A stretch of 64,000 nucleotides of DNA from Viscum album. Taxonomy: Eukaryota; Streptophyta; Magnoliopsida; Santalales; Viscaceae. The position numbers and the translations under genes are program-made. Below the pieces are notes generated by a model, which was not told the DNA's origin, did no database searches, and saw nothing but the letters and a program-made list of their open reading frames with translations. The stretch spans positions 1,654,700,062 through 1,654,764,061 of the forward strand of contig OY728121.1 of the NCBI GenBank assembly GCA_963277665.1, in the 5' to 3' direction. The stretch's first letter is position 1. Each line of letters starts with the position of its first letter. Below are positions 32,836 to 45,458 of this stretch, in pieces.

Positions 32836-33960
32836 TCAGTAAAAATACTGTTTGAGGAACCTGGCGTTGGTGGGAGGAGTGACATGTTCACCATCCATAG
32901 TCACCAGGGAATATGCGCCATTGGGATAGACCTTATGGACGATGAAAGGCCCCTCCCATTTGGGCTCCAACTTGGGTGGTTTCTTGTTGGGAATCATTAG
33001 CACTCTGAGAGCCAATACCAGGTCACCTTGCAGGAAAGAGAGAAGGCGAACCTTCTTGTTGAAAGCTCAATCCATCCTGCTCAGATGCCTTTCCAGGTTA
33101 TGTAAAGCGCGAAGCCTATTCTCGTCCAGCGCTTCCAATTCAGCTAGATGGATTTTGGCTACTCTATCTGGTGCTTGCTGGTCGTAGACCGCCATGCGTA
33201 ATCAGGGAAACTGAATCTTTATGGACAGGACAGCCTCAGCTCCGTACACCAGGGAATATGGAGTCACCTGGGTGGAATTGCTAGTCGTCGTCCGATAAGC
33301 CTAGAGAGAATTAGGGAGCTTTTCCAGCTAACTTTTCTTGTTATGACCAACCATTTTTTGTAGAATGTTAGAGAGGGTTTTGTTAAACACCTCGATCTTT
33401 CCATTTTCCTGCACATGATAGAGGGAGGTGTGGTTAGAGAAAATGTTGTACTTGGCGTACAATTTCTTCAGTTCGGATGCTCGGAAGTTGGTTCTGTTAT
33501 CTGTGAGGATAGCGTGAGGGAATCCAAATCTATAGATGATATTGGAGCTCATGAAGTCAGCGATAGAACGGGCTTCGAATTCCTTGAGTGGAATTGCCTC
33601 TGCCCAATTGGAAAAGAAATCCATAGCGGTCAGAATGAACCAGCACTGGCGGGCTATCATCGGCGGGTAAGGTCCTACGACATCCAACCCCCAGACTGCA
33701 AAGGGACAAGAATACTTGGTAGTGTGGAGAGGCTTTGGTGGCCGATTCACAAAGTTAGCGTGAACTTGGCACGCATGACACCTCTTGGAAAACTCGATGC
33801 AGTCGTAGATCATGGAGGGCCAGAAGTACCCCAGCCTCCGAATCTGGTGGGACAACTTTGACCCAGCCTGGTGGGTGCCACAGGAACCAACATGAACTTC
33901 TTTCATGACCTGTGGGATCTCAACTCCTTGAAGGCAACGTAGGAGAACACCATCAAATTC
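32836..33960 (-). pseudogene. Tat integrase
   Basis: Read on the minus strand, the zinc-binding part (HVGSCGTHQAGSK, then CHACQVHAN) is followed by the core with GLDVVGPYP, LTDNRTNF and NGKIEVFNKTL, so D, D and E are present. The stretch 33330-32850 continues through the usual C-terminal blocks (LEPKWEGPFIV, HVTPPTNARFLKQYF) to the TGA at 32838-32836. Two or more in-frame stops interrupt it. The whole gag-pol part from about 39200 stays in this one frame. Confidence 0.88.
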
Positions 33961-34089
33961 GTGCCTATAAAGGACCTTCTCAAGGCTGGGACCGCTCTGA
34001 AGGGTAAAATGTAGTGCGTGGAGTCGGTTTCACTCACGCTCAGCTCGGTCCGACGGAAGATTGCCGTGTTGGAGGTATTCAACCAAGGG

Positions 34090-34760
34090 CATCCTCTAGT
34101 CAGGAACTGTCTCGATTACCGCATCTGAAGTCCCCAGGGATCCTGACGTAGGGGTACCAGCGGTGAGATGGTTCACCTGTGGGCCACGATCATCCTCCGG
34201 AATAACAGGAGAAATGACTCTCTGGTGTGCCACGTGGATAATTAGGTCGTCCTGTTCGGGCTCCGCAAGTGATGCAGCCAGGCTAGCCAAAGCATCTGCT
34301 GGACTGTTCTGCGATCGGGGGATATGAACGACCTCTGGCTGAGAAGGGAACTTATCCATTAGACGGAGGGTGCACTCCAGCAATGGCATGAGTTCTGGAT
34401 TTCTGACAACATAGTCACCATTGACCTACTTGACGAACAGCTCGGAGTCCCCTTTCACATGAAGATGGGGCACGTCAATCTCGAGAGCCAACTCGAGGCC
34501 AGTGATGAGGGTGTGATATTCTGCCTCATTGTTGGTGCAGCCTTCTGACAACAGGAATGAATACGGCAGAACGGTTTGCTCCAAGGTGATGAAAACGACA
34601 CCCAGGCCCACTCTGTTGAGCCTAGGATCATTGATCCTTCTACCAGTGGGGCTCCAGGAGGCACCATCAAAGTGCATCTTCCAGTATGGGACGGAATGAT
34701 CGACTGAGAGGATTTCCTCGTCAGGAAAGCCTAGATCCAGTGGATGATCCATGGAGGTTG
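34090..34760 (-). pseudogene. Second (archaeal-type) RNase H of Tat element
   Basis: The motifs MHFDGAS, GCTNNEAEYHTLITGL and HVKGDSEL give the D-E-D catalytic set of the archaeal-like RNase H found only in Tat-lineage elements in addition to the usual one. A stop splits it at 34426 and the rest continues to 34096 with a Pro/Glu-rich linker. Acquisition of a second RNase H is established for Tat; why the element keeps both is unknown. Confidence 0.85.
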
Positions 34761-34769
34761 GATGAGTAT

Positions 34770-36130
34770 CTAAGAATTCTTACAACGCCTGTCCTTTGAT
34801 AGCCTTCTGAGGTAGAAATCTGATGTCGAACTTCTGGAGGATCACTGCCCACTGTGCTAGTCGTCCAGTCAACATAGGTCGGTTCATGAGGTATTTCAAC
34901 GGGTCTACCTGAGAGACCAGTTGTACCTCGTGGTGCTACAAGTAGTGCCGCAATTTCTGTATGGCAAATACGAGCACCAGGCAGCTCTTCTCGATGGGAG
35001 AATACCTAATTTCCGTATCGAGGAGCATGAGGATGAGGTAGTAGAGTCTATTCTATGTTCCCTCGTTGTTCTTCTAGGAGAGAATTGCGCTGAGGGATCG
35101 TTCCAGGGTGGTCACATAAAGGACCAGCGGCTTTCCGGAAATGGGTGGCATCAAGACCGGAGGTTGGAGTAGATACTGCTTGATTTCCTCGAAGGCGGTC
35201 TGACACTCTTTATCCCACTCGTAGGTGGCGCCTTTCTTCATGAGCCAAGAAAAGGGCTTACACTTGCCGGCCAGATTCACAATGAATCGGCGTATATAGG
35301 CTAAGTGGACTTCAAGGCCTCTAAGCTCCTGAATATTACTCGGGGGAGGCATCTGGATGATGGACTTGATCTTTTTCGAGTCGATATTGATGCCTTTGTA
35401 TCTGACAACGAAGCCAAGAAACTTTCCAAAGGTGACCCCGAAGGCACACTTCAACGGGTTCATCTTCAGGCGGCAAGAACGGAGGAAGACGAACACTTTC
35501 TCAAGGTATTTGAGATGGTCCTGGCGCTGGCGAGATTTAACCACCAGGTTGTCCACATAGCATTCCACTAGTGTGTCGAGGATTGGCTTGAATATGCGAT
35601 GCATGGCCCGCTGATAGGTGGCACCCGTATTCTTCAGGCCGAAGGGCATAACCTGGTAACAGAAAGTACCTTGGGGGGCCCTGAAGGCAGTGAACTCTTC
35701 ATCCTCAGGGGCCATCTGGATCTGGTTGTACCCAGAATACCCATCCATGAAGGAGAGGGCTTGGAACCCAGTCGTGGCTTCGATCAACAACTCTATCACT
35801 AGAAGGGGAAAATCATCTTTTGGACAGTGGCGATTGAGATCGCGGAAGTCGATATAGACCCTGATTTGTCCGTTCTTCTTCCTGACTGGCACAATGTTGG
35901 ATAGCCACCAGGGGTACTGAACTTCTTTGGCGAAGTTGGCTTTGATGATCTTATCAACTTCAGCCTCAACTAGGGCACCGTGAGAGGGGCGTATCTTTCT
36001 GGGAGGCTGTTTGAACCTGCGATGGTTTGCCAGAAGTCCAAGGCAGTGGACGGGTACCTGATGATCTAATCCTGGAAGCTCTTCATAACTATAAGCGAAC
36101 ACATCATGGTGCTATCTAAGAAAGTCTATG
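34770..36130 (-). pseudogene. Tat reverse transcriptase and first RNase H
   Basis: The open frame 36102-35074 holds the RT with VPVRKKNGQIRVYIDFRDLN, FMDGYSGYNQI and AFRAPQGTFCYQVMPFGL. The active site reads YVDN instead of YVDD: the second catalytic Asp is changed to Asn, a G-to-A change. The same frame continues past a TAG at 35071 into the first RNase H (DTEIRYSPIEKSCLVLVFA, LKYLMNRPMLTGR), with further stops. The copy is inactive both by stops and by the active-site change. Confidence 0.9.
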
Positions 36131-36207
36131 TAATGTTGCTGCTCCTCGGGGGGAATAGCGGCGCTGACCAATGTGGGTCTTGGGTCCACCTCGCTATCGA
36201 GGTTCAC

Positions 36208-37230
36208 CTACACTAACTCATCGACCGTGGTGGAGACGCCCTCCTCAAAGGCAGGGGGAGTATATTCCATGTCCTCCTCTCCACTTGTAGAGGGATCATC
36301 CACGGGGGGAGCTGTTTCGGGGCTGCCAGGCCCTGATGGGAAGCTGGTGCCGGCTTGGGCGGCAGTGGTCGTCATGTCAGGAGACCCATGCACTACAGAG
36401 ACCATGGCGACAAAGGTGGTTGATCCAATCCCATCTGGTCTTCGGCCCAAGGGGCCACGCTTTATGACATCAAAGCAGTAGTGGTGCGTCGTCTTGAGCC
36501 AGTTGATTCCGGCCTGGAAAAACAGACACGTATGACATACCGCTGTTGCCATGAGCCTGACGTCTCGATGTCGTACAGGGGTAGGAGGTTTGGGAATTAC
36601 CTGGGCTTGACTGGTGTAGGAGTATGAGGTGATTTTCCGCCGTCGCTTGGACCCAGGAATATTCCTTCCTCTGGTACTCGAAACAAAAAATCCCTGCTCC
36701 ATGTCGGGGGTTGTGGCCTCCAACTAATGGATTGGGAAGATATAAGCATCATCCAAACCTGCCCAGGGATCACTTGTAATAGTGGCGGGCTCGACCTCAC
36801 CTGCCAGGATCTTCTTGTCCTTGCTCTTGTAATAGTCGGCATCCAGATAACGGGCTTCGTAAGAGGAAAAAGGAGACGCATATCCTTGGAGCACGTCTAC
36901 TCGACCATTAAGGGAGAATTTGAGGCATTGGTGATACAATGAGGGGACCGTTGTGTGAAGGTGGAGCCATGGCCTGCCCATCAACGCGTTGTAGGCGGTG
37001 TCCTGAGAGACAACCATGAATTCGGTGCTGGAAATTAGGCCACCGAACTGGTTCTTCAAGAGAATCTTTCCGAGTGTAGTTTTCTCGCTCCTATCATACC
37101 CCTGGATCCTGAGGTCGGAGGGAGTTAGATCATCCTCAGACAACCCCATCTTCTATAGTGTCCGAGTTGGGATTAGGTTAATCCTGGAACCTATGTCAAT
37201 AAGACAGTGTCAGACTTCCACGCCATTGAA
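36208..37230 (-). pseudogene. Tat aspartic protease and linker to RT
   Basis: The protease motif reads DIGSRINLIP just upstream of 37149, so the usual Thr of DTGS is Ile. The typical DTAYNALMGRPWLH block follows at about 36990. The next part (36723-36208) is a poorly conserved Pro/Ser/Thr-rich linker before RT. In-frame stops occur at the start of the piece and at 36724. Confidence 0.8.
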
Positions 37231-39260
37231 CTAGCCGGTGATGTACAGTGGGCGAATGTGCCCCTGTATGGGGGGGTCTTCATCTTCACCTGAGAATGAG
37301 ATAACCTCCTGACATTTGGCATTCTCAATCACCTCGGCGTGGAAGGATTTTGCAGCCGCTACCTCCGTCTCAAACTGGAGGGGGCTCCTTAGGGCCTCGG
37401 TGAGTGCCTCACGCATTTCAGATGATAGGCGAAGAGCCTCAAGGATAGAGAGCCTTGCTGGAATACTGGCCAGGTGCTTCAGGACATCATACTTTCGGGC
37501 CAAACGCAAGCTTCTGCTTACAGGAGGCCACTCTGCGATTAGAGGCATGATGGGCCCTGTCGGCTGGACCAGTAGATGACTAGTACTAGGAACGTCTAGC
37601 TGTTCACTAGTCAAAGCCCAGAGATCGGCTACCGGATTAGGACCGGAAGGCTGGGGTCGGCTGGTGGTAGGGAAGAGCTGGTCACTGCACGGCTGAGGTG
37701 GTTCTGCCTGATCCAGCAACACAAACGGTGGTAGAGGCGAACCTGTCGACACCGGATGAAGGGGTTGCGTGTGCTGAGCTCTGTACTGGGCTTACTGCCT
37801 AGTCTCAGTGGCATGCATGGCCTGGCTAGAGGTACCAACTATCGTGCCCTGGCGATTCACGTTGTTGCGGCTCTGCCGACGTTGGTGACTGTTGGGGACA
37901 TTGGGAAGGTCCACCTGGTGTTCCTCATCGTCAGGAGTCAAAAAGGGATTTACCAACTCCACAGTGTTAACCGAAGCATACCCCAAACCGTCACTCGAGG
38001 AGTCATCCACTACCAGACGGAGTCTCAGAGGGATCCCCATTTCTGGGGGCATAAAATCGCCAAGAGTGCGGGATAATGACGGTGTTGGCAGGGTGCGTTC
38101 TTTCTTATTGCGCCGCCGCTTGCTCTTGTGGGAAGAGGTAGGCTGGGACGACGATGCCAAGGTAGTGATCACAGATTCTGAGAGCTCTGGCTGATTCAGG
38201 TGGGTACGGATGATGCCATGGGCGCGGGCGACCATCTTGCGGGCCATCCAATCGTTATACTTTCGGGACCCACGGTCAGAAACCTACTGCCACTCATCCT
38301 CATTTCCACTACCTCCCTCTGGTCTCACAAAGACACCTGCTAATTGTGTCGGGGCTGGGCCCAACCTGACTATATTGTTTTCAATCTGGTCTTGGAGCCA
38401 GTCCTTGAAAACGTAGCATCATTGGATGGTGTGCCCCAGGGTCCGGTGATAAGGGAAGTAGTTGGGGTGATCAGTGAGACGTGCCTCTTCCGGCTTCTAG
38501 CACTCAGGCAGCCGCACGATTCTTTTATCTAAGGCACTATAGAAATAACCGGGAACCTGGGCCTCGTCGAACGAGTAAGTCTGATTCCTTCTGTCTGGAT
38601 AGGGGGCTCTAGGAGTCTGGCCCTGACGAGGGGCCAGAGGAGCATGATGAGGAGGCGGAGCCTGATTATCTCTCCTAGGTGGTGGCGGTGCGTTACGCGA
38701 AGGCACCTGCCGATTCTGAGCCGGTCGTTGCTGGGATGGAGGCTGTGCCCATGGGGGTGGACCCCTATGGGGCTGTGGAGCTGGCCTCACTAGTAGCAAC
38801 TCCAGCTTCCTGGGGGCCTCTATCTGGGCCACAACAGCAGGCTCGGCTCTGGAACCTCTCCTTGCAGGTATTACAGGAGGTAGCGAGCGTGCCTGACTGG
38901 CCTGTTGCAGGGCTTCTTCGAGGCGTTGAGCCTTGTTTGAGAAGTCCCGGAACCCTACGGGGTAATTCTGAGTGATCAGAGAAGGAACCAACTCTACCTT
39001 GACGTTCCCTATGCACATTTTCAGTAATTTATCTTGAGTTAGTGGCATGTCAAGGGAGTACGTGAGCCCCTTCCACCGGGCGACGAAGTCCGCGACTCGC
39101 TCATCGGGCCTTTGTTTTCACCTGAAGAGGTCTGCGATGTTCGTCTTCAGGGTTGTGGAACTGAACTAGTAGAGGAATTTCCTGTGAAGGTCATCCAGAT
39201 AGTCACAGATCTGATAGGGAGCTGGCTGTACCAGACGAATGATGGTCCTTCTAGCGTCTG
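37231..39260 (-). pseudogene. Tat Gag C-terminal half and nucleocapsid-like region
   Basis: The piece 39048-38497 starts at MPLTQDKLLKMCIGNV, the end of the capsid, and goes on into a Pro/Arg/Gln-rich region (APPPPRRDNQAPPPHHAP) that is probably RNA-binding. The pieces 38247-37792 and 37752-37231 follow in the same frame with Lys/Arg-rich (HKSKRRRNKKER) and Ser/Pro-rich parts. No canonical CCHC knuckle is seen. The frame changes by one base near 39200-39240 relative to the upstream capsid half. Confidence 0.72.
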
Positions 39261-39461
39261 AACGAAGCAACGGAGCTTGGCGGCCTCCTGCTGCGCCGGA
39301 GTCCCTAACATAGGCCCGTACCTCGAGTTGAAGTGGGCCAAGTGATGTGGAAGGTCTCCGGTTCCGTTAAAGGGGGAAAAAGTGTGGTTCCCAAATCCCG
39401 GCGGGGTCAGCATGTCATCCACCCATGCTGGGTATGGCTTACCGTCTGGTGGGATTGCCAC
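39147..39461 (-). pseudogene. Tat Gag capsid, N-terminal half
   Basis: The stretch TPPGFGNHTFSPFNGTGD, AHFNSRYGPMLGTPAQQEA and EGPSFVWYSQL is the retrotransposon gag signature of Tat elements. The C-terminal partner lies in the next frame, so a one-base indel separates the halves near 39200-39240. Confidence 0.82.
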
Positions 39462-42300
39462 CTACCGAGTTTCCAAAGCCTCTAAGTGGGCGATGAGTGC
39501 TTCCATTGGATCATCCAGATGTGGGTTCCTGTCCTGACGGGGATCCCTAACCACAAGCGCATTGCTGGTCTCTTCAATCCGGTAGTCAAGCTCAGCAACT
39601 TGCGGGGTGGCAGGCGGAGCGACTCTCGGAGCAGCGGGAGGAAACCGAGCGGGGTCCCTTGGGTGATCATGCCGCTCAGGAGGGTTCAGAGAAACGTATC
39701 GTTCCCTCTTTCCATGGGCTCCGGCCTCTCCCCTATCGAAGAACACGGCATGGTCATGGTTTCCCGGGAGAATCTCATCAAGGGGTAGTTTCTCCTACCC
39801 CTGATATCCCAGCCTAGGATTACCGTAGTCAGGCCGCCTCTCTACAATGTGTTCGGCCAAGAGCTCATCAACCAACCTCTTCTGCTCAGCAAACTATTGG
39901 TGCAGCGAGGCCTTCTCGGGATCTTCCTCTGCCTTCTATACCGAGGTAGATGGGTCAGCGAGCTTGACAGCCCCGACGTGCTCTTTACCCTTGCCGATGT
40001 TTCAGCTTAGTGTTAATGCCTCGGTGGGTGTGGGGAGACCTAGGAGGCTCCTCTGTTGGCAAGTAATCCTCCCAGATGGGTCCAGTAGCGGCTTTTCCTC
40101 AGGGGGTGAGTCCCCATTGAGGAGTTCCACACCATTTCCCTCACCCGAAAGGTCGGCCATGTTGTCCACCACTGCCCTTGGTGGCATTCCTTCAAAGCCG
40201 CCCAATGAGTCAGGCTATCATTGAATCATACTAAAAAGAAGGGTAGCGTACTGCCCCCATCCACGGATGTGCGCGTGGGGGGTGTCCTACTCGATAAATT
40301 TGTGGATCACTTGAAAACTATGGACGCGTTTTTTCTGGAGGGCCCTGTGGTGGCCAAGTGACTTGGGGTGCCGAACCGCGGGGAGTGCGACCAGGTCGAC
40401 CCGACGGCACTGCTCGCTGATATCCTCGAGATGTGCTTGACTCCCGGGATAAGGTGCTAGCTGATGGCGAATACGGGAGTGAGTTACCTGGAGAGTCTGG
40501 CGGAAACATTCAAACTCTCCCGGGGTGAGCGACTCTGGCATATCAAAATCTGATCCTGCGACCGGCCAAAACTTCTCGGGGAAGTGGCCCACTGCGAGGA
40601 CGGTCCAGAAGCTCCACGACTCTGGTTCGGGATCCTGCCCTTGCTGCCCCTACTCATCAACCGAGAATGGCCAGGGAACTAGCAGCGGTGTCGAGGTAGA
40701 CCGCTGGGCCGGTGGGCTGGCCGGCGGAGAATACGGCGAGCAGGCCGATTGGCCGCCGAATCCTAAGTCATCCTCCAAGGGTTGCAGTGTCCTGGCTGCC
40801 ACGTCGTGATAGGATGGTCCGGAAAATGGGCCTCATGTCATAGTGTCGGTGCTTTCCGAGGGTGTTTCATGTCGCGAATCTTCCATCGGTCCCCAGAAAA
40901 GTTCTTCCCCCTCTCTGACCGAGGTGGAAGGTGCTTCCGGGGAGGCCAGCGGTAACTGCAAGTTTGACCCCTGGGAGTACGCCAAGTCCTCTTCCTCCTG
41001 GATATACCTCTGGAGGGAGGCGGGGATCGTACGGATCTCGCATTCGGGGAGTACGAGGCTGAAGCATCGCATTCCCACCCTTGCCCTTGACTCATAGGAC
41101 TGGGGGGAGGGCTCCATCGCTGATTCATACTCTGCCTCAGAGTCCGAGAAATGGACTGGTTTGATTTCCGTCCGGACTTCCCTGACATTCCTCTTACGGC
41201 GACGACGTCCCGCCTTCCTGCCCCTGGGTGGCTCCTCGGGGCAGGGCTGATCTCCTTCATGGATTCCTCTAGCCGCAATAGTGCTGGGGTAGAGAGGACT
41301 GAAGTCCGGGGTGCGGGAAGCACCGGGACAGATGTTGAAAGGGACATGGGGAGGACCTCCATGTGGGTGAGTGACCGGACATGCAACGGATCCATACTCG
41401 CGGCCAGTGACAGGGGAAGTGAACCCGTACCCAGTGCAGTGGGTGCTGGAAAGAGCCATACCCGAAGCATAGCTGTCATGGGTAAGTCTTTTCCTTTCCA
41501 GATCAGTGGCACGGAGTGGGCCTTCACGCTGGATGGCACTACTGCGAATTGGTCTGCGGTGGCCATTGCCTGTGCCAGCAACCGAGAGAGTCGGCCCAAC
41601 CTGCCTGTGGGGCGGCCAGGGCCTCAATCCGGGTTGGGCATGTAACTGCCCCTGCTCAACGCATGTGGGGGTCTGGTAATAGGAGTCAGCAGTGGCTCGG
41701 TCCACGGTGGTTGCTGATGTTGGTGCCCCAGGGCGGGCATTCTCTTCCACTCGTGCCCGACGCTAGCGTCGGGTCAGATGGGTTGGAGCCAGTGGTGCGG
41801 GCACAGAGATTGCCTACTCCTCAGTCCGGGGAGTCGGGCGGCGGCGTCGACGCAGCCTGGCGAAGGACCTTGTCATGAACCCCTGGAACGGGTCTCCGAT
41901 CGGGCGAACCCGGACATCCCCTACCTCATCGGTGTAGGGAAGGGAGGTGTCAAGGTGCTCCGGGGATAGGCTCCCGAAACGGTTGAACGTCGGAGTGGGA
42001 AGAAATGGCTCCCAGTGCGGCCCTCGAGGGTGGAGATGGTGGTGAGGTATAGCTGCCTCTAGATCCAAATGGTCCATGCCCCTAGTGGGGATGACCCCTT
42101 CCTCCTCGTACCTACAAACTAGGTCGTTGATCACCCTTCGTTGGATGATCTCTGACGGGGAGAGGGGGCGTGAGCGCCCAACAGTCGTGGCAGTTGGAGT
42201 TGGAGTAGCTGTGGAAAAGGCGGGGCCACGCGGGGTGGCAGCGTCGGTACTGCCCCTACCCCTACGCCGGTGGGAAGGTGGCGATCGATCTCTAGATGCA
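39462..42300 (-). pseudogene. Long N-terminal extension / extra ORF upstream of Gag
   Basis: About 2.8 kb in one minus-strand frame, shared with the gag capsid half, with roughly ten in-frame stops. The longest open piece is 305 residues (41750-40833). Visible traits are a Pro/Thr-rich start, a basic patch (RKAGRRRRKRN), an acidic-aromatic stretch (KPVHFSDSEAEYES), the segment LPECEIRTIPASLQRYIQ and, near 40190, MPPRAVVDNMADLSG. I know no domain for it. Ogre-type Tat elements carry an ORF1 of unknown function at this place, so this is probably its counterpart, here perhaps fused to gag. The true start is unclear. Confidence 0.55.
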
Positions 42301-42564
42301 ACGATCTGATTCCTGGAAGCAGGGAGATGAACCCATTAGTATTAAAAGGAAAAGAAACAGACAACCAATAGCCCAGCATCATTCCGTCTTCCATGGTCGA
42401 CGAGAGGGATCCACGCTAACAACGTCGCAGAACGGAGTGCTCAACATCCTGACTGCCTCAACCCCTGGCGGGTTTCACGTCCCGGTGCTAGGTGCCCGAA
42501 CCTGGTGACATGCTTATCTTCCGACACCCCGAACGCTACCAGTCTTCGTTTTGAGGAGAAGAGC

Positions 42565-42582
42565 TTCACGTCAGGTTCACCA
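42565..42582 (-). promoter_or_regulatory. Probable primer-binding site of Tat element
   Basis: The minus strand reads TGGTGAACCTGACGTGAA, beginning five bases inside the 5' LTR. It starts with the TGG that pairs with tRNA CCA. I cannot name the tRNA with certainty. Confidence 0.55.
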
Positions 42583-43706
42583 TTTTCTATTTCTGACGCT
42601 TTTACGTCGGGGCGCACGTGCGTCCGTCACGCGGGGGAGGACGTGCAGCTTGAGGCCCTACATTCCCGCTTTCTAAAGGCGGGCGGCATTTGTTCCTTGT
42701 TCAGGGACGTCTTCTCCTTGATCAAAACCGGGATGATGGGATGTCGGTTCTTCCTTCTGTGGGTTCCTCCTCGGAGCTCATCACCTAGTCTGGGTCTCCC
42801 TCATAGATTTAATACGGGTTCGTGAAGCTCGTTCCTAGCACCATATCTACATGGACTCCAGTTAATTACACTGCTTCCGTCGAGACGCTCCAAGGGGTCT
42901 GGTCGGGGCAGCAACCTTCGGTGAGGAGAATGGTCACGATGGGGTGTCGTTGGCACGCCTTGATGCTGGGGGATTGGAATGTCTGTCTTCTATCCCTTAT
43001 TATAGGGCTTCTAGAGGGCTCGGAAGCCCGAGGCATCCCTCATCGAACGCGGGGAATTGTGTACCATCTGAGGTTTTCCTCAGCTTCCCATGTTTAACAC
43101 GGGGTATGTCGCGAGTTTAACGTTTAGCAGAGATGGATCAGATTGATCAAAACACTGAGAGTGGATCAGATTGAAGGACCCCCTAGGGGGAACACCGATG
43201 TTGGGGCCAGCACGTGGGCAGCTTCCCGGATACTGTGGAGTGGAATGAGGTGGCATGATCCCACCGGGATGTGGCGGCCTGGGTAAGGATCCGGAAGGGT
43301 GATGGAGTGACAGGCTTGAATCTCATGGAGGCTTCCTACGTATCCCCATGGCAGGGAATCAAAGTCCGTGTAGATCAGTGATACGGTGGGACACCTGAAG
43401 AGGTGGCCCATGAGAATGAACGGATGGATTGGAGATTGGAGGAAGTAAGATCTCCAGGCTAGGGCATGAGCTTCCCGAGGCACGTGGGCTCGAGGGAGAG
43501 GTCAGGATGAGACGTGGGTGTGAGGTATGGGGATTACGCTCTGAGGCAGCCCATGATGGTGGGTATGGGGCTTACGCTCTGAGGTGGCCCATAACGGTGG
43601 TTGTGAACCGACGCGAAGGGGTCGGAAAAACTGAGTGATGGGCTTAATCCTCATGTAGGCTTCCTACGTACCATGCGTTAGCACGGATCAAAGTCCATGT
43701 AGTTCG

Positions 43707-43975
43707 AGGCATACAGTTTAACGTCATGCGGGATGAGGGCATACAATTTAACGTCATGCGGGATGGGATCATACAGTTTAACGTCATGCGGGATGAGGGC
43801 ATACAGTTTAACATCATGCGGGATGAGATCATACAGTTTAACATCATGCGGGATGAGGGCATACAGTTTAACGTCATGCGGGATGAGGGAATACAGTTTA
43901 ACGTCATGCGGGATGAGATCATACAGTTTAATGTCATGCGGGATGAGGGAATACAGTTTAACATCATACGGGATG
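43707..43975. repeat. 30-bp tandem array in Tat 5' LTR
   Basis: Nine units with core ATACAGTTTAACGTCATGCG, the same number as in the 3' LTR. Because 30 is a multiple of 3, long repetitive frames open on both strands; they are not genes. Confidence 0.9.
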
Positions 43976-45450
43976 AGGAATTTGGGGCTTACGCTCTGAG
44001 GCATCCCAAAGTGTTGGCGAGCCGACGTGAAGAAGTCGGAACGACCGGGTGGTGGGCTTGAACCTCATGGAAGCTTCCTATGTAGCATGCGTTGGCATGG
44101 ATCAAAGTCCCTGTAGTTCATTGGGATGGGGCTTACGCTCTGAGGCGGCCCATAGGAGGATGTCATGGTTGATGCTTACTCTAAGCCCACGTGAGTCATG
44201 CTCGGTGTGAGAAACAAGAGACAGTAGGGACTAAACGATCACGTCGCAAAGGGTGCGTCCGTGAGAAGTGGAAAGGGGCTTACGCGTTGAGCGGCCCAAA
44301 GAGGAAACAGGGGCTTACGCGTGGTTAGCGGCCCTTGGTGTTGGGGCTTACTCCAAGATGGAGGCTCGTGGTGCGACAAATCATAGTGGGAAAGGGGCTC
44401 CACTGGCCTTGGCAGTGAGGAAGTATGGAGGTGCATGGGTGCAACCTTCCGCAAGAGAGGCTAGGGGATTACGCTCTGAGGCAGCCCTTCCCCCATGGAC
44501 AAACGCCACTCCAAAAGGAGGATATCATTCCATGTGAGGAAGAATTCATTCCCATGGAGACGAGAGGTGTAAAGAATGTCCGAGTCGGGGGGGCCCTGCG
44601 TGCGAGGCACGGGGTCAGACCATAGTTTAACGTCATGTGTTAAGGAAGAGGTGCTTGGAAGTTTAACGTCCTACAGATCAGATGATGTGGATTCTCTCCA
44701 CACTCCTAGGGCTTACATTCCCAACACCCTCTACCCCTTGTGGGAGGGAAGGCATCGGCAAGGCCGTAGTGAAGGGGGGACGCAGGGCGAACCATCGAGG
44801 GGTCTACGTTAGCGTGTCTATGCGAAGAAGAAATATCCATTAGCGTGCCTATGCGAAGAAGCATAAGGCAAAGCAACGCAACGGTAAACACCGCCCAAGG
44901 GACCTTGAGGTTACTTCATACGAGCATGGGAGGTCGTACGGGAAAACAACGCATGGTGTGCATGCCCGGTATGGAAGACATCGGGAGCTGGCGTAGAGAG
45001 GCACCCAAGGGGCGTCAAGGTGAGGGGTCCTGGGTTTTGCATGCAAAGAGAAGGTTTGCACGCAAAACACCGGGATGGCGCGCAATTGGGGCAGAAGGAT
45101 AGCGCGCGAATAGGGGATTGAGCGCAAAGGGCTTGGATTGCGCGCGGGGTCAATGGTCGATACCTAAGTCATGGCGAAACCTATCAGAGGGATTGCGCGC
45201 AATTTGGAAGGTATTGTGCACAATTTGAAGGGATTGCGCGCAAGGGGCAAGGATTGCGCGTAAAGGAAGAACCCAAAGGAGTTGGAAAATTCACTGAAGC
45301 CAGTGGGGTTGCGCGCAAAGGCGAACCCCGGGGCAAGGTTACGCGAAAAAATTAATTACTTGGAAGTCATCTTGCACGCGCGGGAGTCCGAATTGCACGC
45401 ACGAGAGCTGGTCCGAATTCCTCAACCCTGAAATGGTTGAGGTCGCCTTC

Positions 45451-45458
45451 TATTTATA
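45451..45458 (-). promoter_or_regulatory. TATA box of Tat 5' LTR
   Basis: The minus strand reads GCCTATAAATAGAAGG. Transcription towards gag would start near 45420. Very long R/U5 (about 2.8 kb) would precede the primer site. Confidence 0.72.

Noticed and set aside
40833..41878. Plus-strand and alternative-frame ORFs opposite the Tat N-terminal ORF
   Set aside because: They mirror the minus-strand frame in GC-rich DNA; only the minus-strand frame is collinear with Gag over several kilobases.
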